This document shows positions 16,001 to 20,687 of a stretch of 20,687 nucleotides of DNA, in pieces. The notes under the pieces were generated by a model. It made no database searches, had not been told where the DNA came from, and was given only the letters and a program-made list of their open reading frames with translations. The stretch is taken from the NCBI GenBank assembly GCA_937907595.1, contig CALCXL010000544.1, positions 1 through 20,687 on the forward strand, written 5' to 3'. The DNA comes from an uncultured Pseudomonadota bacterium. Its GTDB lineage: Bacteria > Myxococcota_A > UBA796 > UBA9615. Numbering within the stretch: position 1 is the first letter of the stretch; every line of letters starts with the position of its first letter. The position numbers and the translations under genes were made by a program.

Positions 16001-16151
16001 CCCCTACTACCCCCTGGGCCGCGCGGTCTCCGGGGGCCTGGTCGCCTCCACCGCCCTCAGCCTGGTGCTGGTGCCGCTCTTCTACACCTACTTCGACGAC
16101 TTCAAGGGCCTGCTGGATGGCCTGCGTCGGCGGGTGCTGCGGCGGCGCTGA
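13083..16151 (+). CDS. RND efflux permease 2
   Basis: The protein is 1022 residues, the normal RND length, starting at a GTG that overlaps the stop of permease 1. TM1 (MILLAILVLGAISWF) is followed by a porter loop with ETERQIVQPVEDALETLPGI. TM2-TM6 include GMTVDNSIVVVES with Asp405 as likely proton-relay residue. The second half ends with ALIMSIAFVFLLMGMLFESSLLPLSVLLS, VVNNAIVLVDRVQQHR and LVLVPLFYTYFDD. It lacks the lysine insert and the extra helices of permease 1. Tandem non-identical RND pumps are known in MdtBC, where the two form a heterotrimer; the same arrangement is inferred here. Both need the adaptor at 6007 and an outer-membrane channel, for which the TolC homologue at 17502 is the obvious candidate. 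After its stop, 16152-16207 is a G/C-rich convergent gap without a clear terminator. Confidence 0.92.
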   Translation: MNPDSSAATLLPRFAINRPVTVSMILLAILVLGAISWFRIPVQLMPSGYDYPYIWVWMPYRDGTPRETERQIVQPVEDALETLPGIRSMETRAGRDYARFALEFDQDTDMDEAWGGLVDRIERARPDLPDDFEQYFVYKYDPEDDPILWAAIEIPESAEDPAYTIETRVQKVLERVPGVARVEFHGAHPARVYVDFRREDVERHGMSLYRVMQQLQKDNFTMPSGELSGDSGLVLVRSLATWTDRDEIARLPLGDGLVLEDIADVIVGRPASTSIHRVNGVNAASIDVFKESGANTIEVCERVQARIDALSEDPALAGFAVHRFFDQGDLIGESIDNLRNTALQGGLLAVLVLLFFLRRLRVTILIALSIPLSLLMTVVVQYFSGDSINILAMMGMMLSVGMTVDNSIVVVESIYRRRELGESPRDAALHGTAEVALAILAATMTTVVVFLPLILMSDDARFSFMMGRIGLPVCWALLCSLLVALVFVPLGTLGIAGAPPAEPSRFLRWVTERYVALLTATLRNRGVAFLLLLVVMSSVSIPMKNMKRADEVEGGIIDFVIGLEFPADFTFAEIDEALGKYEQMVLGKQEEWRIRAVRARRWGGRNRGFVMAFMEKRKRGDVSKEAITELLPDLLPEVPGMDAWVGWRRNMDNGTQMTLTLTGDDSDTLVGLGDEVVRRLKDQPGILGVELDVDERGADELQVRVDRDRAARYGVSPSVIAQTVAFGFRGAPLRSVLFEGREMSMQAGYRLEDRSDVGKLRDFDVYSPLMGEVTLGTVADFRFAKGFGTIRRQDRKTSLGVRVTLEEEDLMAGAGAINDALKTLQLPRGYTWNQGRRLDTLEQQDKARQFALIMSIAFVFLLMGMLFESSLLPLSVLLSIPFAFVGVYWGLYLTGTTFEMMAGIGLVILVGIVVNNAIVLVDRVQQHRFAGMPREQALLEAGRERFRPIVMTAATTIVGLLPMAAGDAGIVGIPYYPLGRAVSGGLVASTALSLVLVPLFYTYFDDFKGLLDGLRRRVLRRR

Positions 16152-16207
16152 GGGCCGGGTGCGGAGGGCACGGCGGACGAGCCCCGAGGACCCGCCCGCC
16201 GGGGGGG

Positions 16208-17284
16208 CTATCCCTCGCAGCCGATGAGGCGCAGCACGCCGTCGTCGCCGCTGGCCGCCAGCTGCCAGCCGCCGGGCACCGCCTCCATCGCGCTCATGGG
16301 CGCCGACTCGAGCTCGCTCAGGATCTCCAGGTCCGCGGTCGTACCGAGCTGCACCCGGCCCCCGGCGGTGGCGGCGGCGAAGTGGGTGTCGTCCAGGGCG
16401 ACGATGGAGACGTAGTCGTGCTCGGACTCCGCCAGGGCCACGATCTGGTCGCCGTCGACGGCGTTGGTGTCCAGGACCACGAGGAAGCCGCTGCCGGCCA
16501 ACAGGAAGCGGCCTTCACCCAGGTTGGCGACGTCGTGCGCGCTGCCGCTGACGCCGCGGGCCGTGGCGGCCCCGATGACGGCGCTGGGGAAGGCGGCGCT
16601 GCGCAGCTCGACGGCGGGCTCGCCGTAGATGTCGCCGGCCACCACGAAGTCGTTGTCGTCCAGGCGCAGGGCGTTGACGAACCACAGGCCGGTGGCCAGG
16701 GGCTCCACCTCGGGGGTGCCGACCAGGTTCCAGGTGCGCAGCTCGCCGCCGTAGGCGCTGGTGGCCGACGCGATCAGCTGCCCCTCGAAGCCCTGGGCCA
16801 CCGCCGTGATCGGCTCCTCCCCCGCCGTCCAGCCGCCCGCGGCGAAGCCGGTGTCCGCCGACCAGACCAGCACGCTGCCGAAGGCGTCGCCGCCGGCCAT
16901 GTACTGCCCCGTGCCGTCGAAGCGGAGGGCGGTCAGGGGCCCGGCGCTGGCGATCTCGGCGCCGTAGGCCGCGCCCGGGTCCACCACCTCGGCGGAGTTC
17001 CAGTCCAGCTCGCCGCTGTTGATGTCCCAGGTCTTGACCGTGCCGTCGGCGCCGGCCAGGGCCGCGGTGCCCGAGGGGGCGACGGTGAGGGCGGAGACGG
17101 CGCCGTGGCCGTTGTCCACCGACCACACCCCGCGCAGGTCGCCCTCGCCGGCCGCGCAGAGGGCCAGCTGGGACGTGCCGGCGGGGGGCGCGTCGGGGGG
17201 CTCGACGGGGGGCTCGTCGGCGCCGGTGCCGGGGGCCACGGTGCAGGCGGAGAGGAGGAGGGAAGCGATGAGGACGGTCTTCAT
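16208..17284 (-). CDS. WD40-like beta-propeller lipoprotein
   Basis: The protein is 358 residues. A short signal peptide ends in LLSAC (Cys14, lipobox), followed by a Pro/Glu linker (EPPVEPPDAPPAG). The rest is a run of WD40-like repeats such as VSALTVAPSGTAALAGADGTVKTWD, LTALRFDGTGQYMAGGDAFGSVLVWS and LIASATSAYGGELRTWN. About six or seven blades fit, making a propeller likely to sit in the periplasm or on a membrane surface. Cys43 just before the first blade and Cys356 at the end of the last could form a disulfide that closes the ring. GGGAGA eight bases before the ATG is a clear Shine-Dalgarno sequence. It lies on the strand opposite to the pumps and channel that flank it. WD40 proteins usually scaffold protein complexes; its actual partner is unknown. 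Confidence 0.75.
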   Translation of the reverse strand: MKTVLIASLLLSACTVAPGTGADEPPVEPPDAPPAGTSQLALCAAGEGDLRGVWSVDNGHGAVSALTVAPSGTAALAGADGTVKTWDINSGELDWNSAEVVDPGAAYGAEIASAGPLTALRFDGTGQYMAGGDAFGSVLVWSADTGFAAGGWTAGEEPITAVAQGFEGQLIASATSAYGGELRTWNLVGTPEVEPLATGLWFVNALRLDDNDFVVAGDIYGEPAVELRSAAFPSAVIGAATARGVSGSAHDVANLGEGRFLLAGSGFLVVLDTNAVDGDQIVALAESEHDYVSIVALDDTHFAAATAGGRVQLGTTADLEILSELESAPMSAMEAVPGGWQLAASGDDGVLRLIGCEG

Positions 17285-17340
17285 GGTCGGAGTCTCCCGA
17301 GCGACGTGCTGCGCTCTGGGAAGAGAGTGGCGTCGAACCG

Positions 17341-17400
17341 AAGTCTTGTGAATCCATATTGAATTTCATAAATCATATCGACGACCGATACAATCAAGTC
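17341..17400. promoter_or_regulatory. AT-rich divergent promoter region between WD40 lipoprotein and tolC-like genes
   Basis: Forty of 60 bases are A or T, far above the rest of the window. On the plus strand TTCATA (17365-17370), 18 bases and TACAAT (17389-17394; 5 of 6 to -10) make a fair promoter for the channel gene. On the minus strand TATGAT (17377 down to 17372; 5 of 6) could serve the WD40 lipoprotein gene, although its -35 is poor. The remaining bases of the gap hold no gene. Confidence 0.5.
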
Positions 17401-17447
17401 GAAGAGCGCGGCGGCGTGCTCTAATCGCCGCCCCCCGGGAATACCGC

Positions 17448-17479
17448 CGGGGTCCGCGCGTATGGGGAGCCGGACCCCG
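17448..17479. promoter_or_regulatory. 9-bp perfect inverted repeat in the leader of the tolC-like gene
   Basis: CGGGGTCCG (17448-17456) and CGGACCCCG (17471-17479) are exact reverse complements around a 14-base loop that contains TATGGGGAG. The element lies downstream of the candidate promoter and ends 22 bases before the ATG. It could be a strong mRNA hairpin, an attenuator or a repressor operator. Confidence 0.45.
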
Positions 17480-17501
17480 ACCCGCACCGGAACACGCCGA
17501 G

Positions 17502-19088
17502 ATGACCCGAGCCGTCCCCATCCTCTGCCTGCTGCTGCTGTCCCTGCCCGCCCAGGCGGCGACGGAGGCAGACACCGCCGCCATCGAGTCCCTGGCTTCG
17601 CTCGGGGAGGACGCGCGGCCCATCGGCTTGAAGCAGTCGATCGAGGACGCGCTGGCCGGCAACCTGGGCCTGCGCGCGCGGGTGCTGGAGCTGGAGGCCA
17701 GCGAGCGCCGCATGAAGGCGTCCTGGGCGCCCTTCCTGCCCATGCTGACGGCGGGCGGGAACTTCCGTCCCCAGCGCAGCGAGAACCTGCTCAACGAGTT
17801 CGACCAGCAATTCTGGCAGCGCTCCACCACCAACTCGGGCGGCTACAACGTCGGCCTGCGCACCTTCCTGCCCACGGGCACGGACCTGAGCTTCACGTTC
17901 AGCCAGGGCGCCTACGACACGTCGACCGTCTACGACCCGCAGCCCACCATCGACAGCGGCATCCCCGGCGTGGCGCCGATCGTGGTGCGGGACAACTTCG
18001 ACTACAGCACGCGCTACGCGTCGATCCGCATGAACCTCAACCAGAGCCTGCTGGAGGGCATCGCCCCGGCCTACCAGCTCCGCGGGGTGCGCAAGGCGCG
18101 GGTGGCGCTGGACGCGGTCGACGCGCAGCGGGAGCAGGACGTGATCACGGTCACCGCCAACGTCCTGAAGGCCTACTGGGACCTGGTGGCGCTGCGTCGC
18201 AACGTGGAGATCAAGCGGATCAGCGTGCGGCTGGCCGAGGAGCAGCGGGACGTCACCCGCGCCCGCATCTCCGCGGGGGACCAGGCGCCCATCGAGGTGT
18301 TCCGCATCGATGAGACCGTGGCCACCCGCAACGCCGAGCTCCTGGAGGCCCTGCGCACGGCGGAGGAGATGGAGCAGAGCTTCAAGCTGTACCTGGGCAT
18401 CTCGCCGGCCGACGGCGACTTCTCGGCGCCCCTTCGGCCCCTGGACGGCATCGATCAGGTGCTGCCGGCGCGGAGCCGGGAGGCGTCCCAGGAGGTCGCC
18501 CTGGAGCGCAACCCCGGGCTGGTGATGCAGCGGCGGGGCATGGCGTCCCAGCGCATCGACCAGGAGTCCGCCCAGCACGAGCTGCTGCCGGACCTGAGCG
18601 TGAACGCGGCGCTGACCTTGAGCGGCAACGGCTTCGACATGGAGGAGGCCTTCGAGGACATCCGCGAGACCAAGTTCCCCGACTTCGAGCTGGGCGTGAC
18701 CTTCCTGATGCCCCTGCCGGACCTGGGCGCGATCCGGAGCCTGGAGGCCGCCAAGCTGGACGTGCAGCGCTCGCAGCTGAACGCGGAGTCCACAGAGCTG
18801 GACGTGCTGGGGGGGGTGGAGTCGGCGTTCCGGTCGATCCGCTCCTTCGACGAGCAGCTGCGGGTGGCGGAGGTGCGCAGCAAGCTGGCGGCGAAGAACA
18901 CGGAGGCCGCCGAGGCCACCTACCAGGCCGGGCGCGGCACCCTGCGCGACGTGCTGGAGGCCCAGCAGGCCCTGGAAGAGGCCCGGCAGGCGGCGATCAG
19001 CGCCCAGGTGGCGGCCTACAAGGCCCGGGTCGACCTGGAGCTCCTGCGCGGCACGCTGCTGGAGGCCCTGGGGGTCGAGTACGACTGA
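17502..19088 (+). CDS. TolC-family outer membrane efflux channel
   Basis: The protein is 528 residues with a signal peptide (hydrophobic 5-17, cleavage near AQA at 17-19) and no lipobox, as in TolC rather than OprM. Two outer-membrane efflux protein repeats are visible. The first (about 42-300) runs from GLKQSIEDALAGNLGLRARV through strand segments (GGYNVGLRTFLPTGTDLSFTF) to helices with QDVITVTANVLKAYWDLVALR. The second (about 325-525) contains EVALERNPGLVMQRRG and ends with EAAEATYQAGRGTLRDVLEAQQALEEARQ, the family's typical closing helix. The trimer would form the outer-membrane and periplasmic conduit for the RND pump encoded upstream. It is separated from the pump genes by the WD40 lipoprotein gene on the other strand and appears to have its own promoter. 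The ATG at 17502 has no strong Shine-Dalgarno sequence. The 19089-19121 gap after it is convergent, with only a four-pair G/C stem. Confidence 0.9.
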   Translation: MTRAVPILCLLLLSLPAQAATEADTAAIESLASLGEDARPIGLKQSIEDALAGNLGLRARVLELEASERRMKASWAPFLPMLTAGGNFRPQRSENLLNEFDQQFWQRSTTNSGGYNVGLRTFLPTGTDLSFTFSQGAYDTSTVYDPQPTIDSGIPGVAPIVVRDNFDYSTRYASIRMNLNQSLLEGIAPAYQLRGVRKARVALDAVDAQREQDVITVTANVLKAYWDLVALRRNVEIKRISVRLAEEQRDVTRARISAGDQAPIEVFRIDETVATRNAELLEALRTAEEMEQSFKLYLGISPADGDFSAPLRPLDGIDQVLPARSREASQEVALERNPGLVMQRRGMASQRIDQESAQHELLPDLSVNAALTLSGNGFDMEEAFEDIRETKFPDFELGVTFLMPLPDLGAIRSLEAAKLDVQRSQLNAESTELDVLGGVESAFRSIRSFDEQLRVAEVRSKLAAKNTEAAEATYQAGRGTLRDVLEAQQALEEARQAAISAQVAAYKARVDLELLRGTLLEALGVEYD

Positions 19089-19121
19089 TCTCCTGGGGCG
19101 GAGTCCCCCGGCGCTCCCCGA

Positions 19122-19688
19122 TCAGCGCGCCATCGTCGCCGCGAAGCTGAGCGTGCAGGGGAAGGTGTAGCCGCCGGCCTGCTCCACCAGCGGGCAGTCC
19201 GCGCCCTCGCAGGTGTCCACGTTGATGTTGGTCAGCGTGGCCGACGTCGGCCCCTTGAAGGTGCCCGATCGGCTGCCCTTGCGCTGCAGGGTGGCGTTGG
19301 GGAAGAGCGCGGCGTTGATGGAGTCCGTCCACAGATCGGCGTTGCAGACGAAGTCGTTGCCGGTCGTCCAGGTGCAGTGGAAGGTCTGGTCGTCGCTGTC
19401 CGTCAGGAGGAAGTCGCCGGGCCCGCTCTGGGTCATGGCCAGGGTGGTGGTGCCCAGGGAGTCGCCCTCGCCGGCGGCGGGCTGCAGGTTGCAGTCGTCG
19501 GCGGTGATCGACATGAGCGTCAGCGCCCAGATGCCTTCAGAGGGCTGCACGCGGGCCGGCGTGGAGTCGTCGTCGTCGGCCGCGTCGTCGTCGTCCGGGG
19601 CCGCGGAGTCGTCGTCGTCCCCCGCCTCGGCGGGGGGGCAGGCGCACAGGGCGAAGGGCAGGGCGAGCAGGAGCAGCAGACGGGACAT
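19122..19688 (-). CDS. Small Cys-rich lipoprotein with acidic spacer
   Basis: The protein is 188 residues. A hydrophobic signal peptide ends in LCAC, with Cys17 the likely lipidated residue. Residues 23-42 are a striking acidic spacer (DDDDSAAPDDDDAADDDDS). The remaining domain of about 140 residues is beta-rich and has six cysteines (in DDCN, FHCTW, FVCNA, DTCEGADC and FPCTL), enough for three disulfides. I do not recognise the family. GGAGG six bases before the ATG is a strong Shine-Dalgarno sequence. The gene starts only 15 bases after the stop of the MYXO-CTERM-like surface protein gene, so they are probably one operon. It should be anchored to a membrane by its lipid, with the acidic stretch as a flexible spacer. 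Confidence 0.75.
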   Translation of the reverse strand: MSRLLLLLALPFALCACPPAEAGDDDDSAAPDDDDAADDDDSTPARVQPSEGIWALTLMSITADDCNLQPAAGEGDSLGTTTLAMTQSGPGDFLLTDSDDQTFHCTWTTGNDFVCNADLWTDSINAALFPNATLQRKGSRSGTFKGPTSATLTNINVDTCEGADCPLVEQAGGYTFPCTLSFAATMAR

Positions 19689-19703
19689 GGCGGACCTCCG
19701 CGC

Positions 19704-20687
19704 TCAGTTTGCCCTGGCCGCGCGCCGTCGTCGTCCGAAGAGCAGAAGCAGGCAGGGGAGGCCCGCCCCGCCGTAGGACGCGGTGCAGCCGCAGGCGTCG
19801 TCGCCGGGCGGCTCCTCGGGCAGGGGCCATTCTGCGCAGGGGGGGGCTGGGTCCCCGGAGTCGACGGAGGGGGTGAGGGTCAAGCGCAGGTCGAAGCTCA
19901 GGTCGTCCGAGGACGGCGCGGCCTGCTTCACCATCACGGCGAGGACGTGCTCGCCGGCGCCCAGGGCGGCGGGGTTCAGGTTGACCTCGGTGCGCTCGTT
20001 CTCGATGGACGTCGCCGTGGCCCAGGCGCCGAAGGCCAGGTCGTCGGCGTTCTGCTGGTGCACCAGGGCCCCGTCCAGCCACACGGCGATGCTGTCGTCG
20101 AAGCGCGCCTCCAGCCGGGCCGCGCTGGAGTCGACGTCGACGGTGAAGCGGCGGCGGAAGAGGGTGCTGGGCTGGATCGTGGAGTCGTCGAGCTCGGTGT
20201 CTTCGTCGCCGTCGCCGTAGCCCAGCTGCCCGGGTCCCGTGGACCAGGCGCTGTCGTCGAAGCCGGCCTCCACCCAGCCCGCGCCCGGGTCCACGCCGTC
20301 GTCCAGGTAGCGCCAGGTGGCGCCGAAGGGGACGGGCACGCCGTCCACGCCCCGGCCGATGGCGAAGGGGCTGCCGCTGCTGTCCTGCAGGCCGCCTGCG
20401 GCGGAGACGCGCACGCGGACCAGGGAGCCTTCCAGGTCGGGGACGGCCCAGTCCCAACTCCCGGTGTTGGCCAGGCCTTCCACCAGGGGGTGCCAGGTCG
20501 CGCCGTCGTCGCAGGTGAAGCGCAGGTCCACCGTGTCCACGTCGCCCAGGGTGCGCCAGCGAACGGGCACGGTGCTGCCGCTGCGCAGGTCCCCGCGGCC
20601 GTCGGGGGTCTCCAGAATCAAGCCCGCCGCTCCCTTGCGCAGGACCACCTCGTCGGTGATGGCGCCGTCCTGGCGGATGTTCCGGGC
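19704..20687 (-). CDS. Surface protein with MYXO-CTERM-like sorting tail (N-terminus cut off by window edge)
   Basis: The frame is open to the right edge; 327 residues are visible, and GTG 20648 is probably internal. A first beta domain (GSTVPVRWRT...CDDGATWHPL...GSWDWAVPD) resembles the Ig/fibronectin-like domains found in exported bacterial proteins. A jelly-roll-like domain follows, with GWVEAGFDDSAWSTGPGQLGYGDGDED and LFRRRFTVDV, a pattern common in surface-protein binding modules. The C-terminus has a CGC motif, a short hydrophobic stretch and a basic end (RRRRAARAN). This matches MYXO-CTERM sorting signals, in which the cysteine is thought to be the processing and anchoring site. It would be exported and surface-attached. 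Its binding target is unknown. Confidence 0.8.
   Translation of the reverse strand, partial: ARNIRQDGAITDEVVLRKGAAGLILETPDGRGDLRSGSTVPVRWRTLGDVDTVDLRFTCDDGATWHPLVEGLANTGSWDWAVPDLEGSLVRVRVSAAGGLQDSSGSPFAIGRGVDGVPVPFGATWRYLDDGVDPGAGWVEAGFDDSAWSTGPGQLGYGDGDEDTELDDSTIQPSTLFRRRFTVDVDSSAARLEARFDDSIAVWLDGALVHQQNADDLAFGAWATATSIENERTEVNLNPAALGAGEHVLAVMVKQAAPSSDDLSFDLRLTLTPSVDSGDPAPPCAEWPLPEEPPGDDACGCTASYGGAGLPCLLLLFGRRRRAARAN
19707..19793 (-). other. MYXO-CTERM-like C-terminal sorting signal
   Basis: The last 29 residues begin with CGC (first Cys codon at 19793-19791), then a glycine-containing turn, a short Leu-rich helix (LPCLLLLFG) and RRRR plus further Arg. The order Cys motif, membrane helix, basic cluster defines this class of tail. 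The CPBP protease at 2152-2955 is of the enzyme superfamily proposed to process such tails. Confidence 0.7.

Noticed and set aside
13250..17362. A 1370-codon open frame on the plus strand across RND permease 2 and the WD40 gene
   Set aside because: It is rich in Ala, Gly, Arg and Pro with no domain pattern, and it runs over two well-supported genes in other frames. Such long shadows are expected at this GC content.
1..20687. tRNA, rRNA, insertion sequence, integrase, toxin-antitoxin or phage genes
   Set aside because: I looked for characteristic protein motifs and tRNA-like or rRNA-like sequence and saw none. A dedicated covariance-model search could not be run.

Overview
The window is very GC-rich, and codon third positions are almost always G or C. 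Several features point to a Myxococcota or other deltaproteobacterial lineage, probably one known mainly from environmental genomes. These are a MYXO-CTERM-like sorting tail, a MopE-type metal-binding repeat lipoprotein, lipoproteins with an acidic DDDDS spacer after the lipobox cysteine, and a SurA-N-like small chaperone. The phylum call is an inference. I see no rRNA, tRNA, CRISPR array, insertion sequence, integrase or phage gene, so this reads as chromosomal sequence.

Left block (1-3836, all minus strand). A larE gene, a CPBP intramembrane protease gene and a short SurA-N-like exported protein gene are tightly packed (GTGA overlap, then TGA directly abutting ATG). After about 100 bases comes a lipoprotein with two Ig-like domains and four MopE-type Cys/Asp repeats, cut by the left edge. 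The CPBP enzyme belongs to the superfamily that includes the myxosortases, and a protein with a MYXO-CTERM-like tail lies at the other end of the window.

Middle block (4025-5881, plus strand). A small SRPBCC-like protein is followed by an E. coli-type D-3-phosphoglycerate dehydrogenase with a C-terminal ACT-like region.

Efflux block (6007-19088). This holds a full tripartite RND export system. The parts are a lipoprotein periplasmic adaptor, two tandem RND permeases overlapping by four bases (possibly a heteromeric pump like MdtBC) and a TolC-family outer membrane channel. Two unusual genes sit among them. One is a membrane-spanning PP2C phosphatase with a degenerate OmpA-like C-terminal domain, between adaptor and pumps. 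The other is a WD40-like lipoprotein on the opposite strand between pumps and channel. The first permease carries a lysine-rich periplasmic insert and an extra pair of hydrophobic helices. The best candidate for an undescribed system here is this phosphatase-associated efflux locus.

Right block (19122-20687, minus strand). A surface protein with a MYXO-CTERM-like tail, cut by the right edge, is followed 15 bases downstream by a small cysteine-rich lipoprotein.

Several genes that begin transcription units (larE, serA-like, PP2C, first RND permease) have a -10-like hexamer 6-9 bases before the start codon and no Shine-Dalgarno sequence, which suggests leaderless mRNAs. All functions come from reading the sequence; no database search was run.
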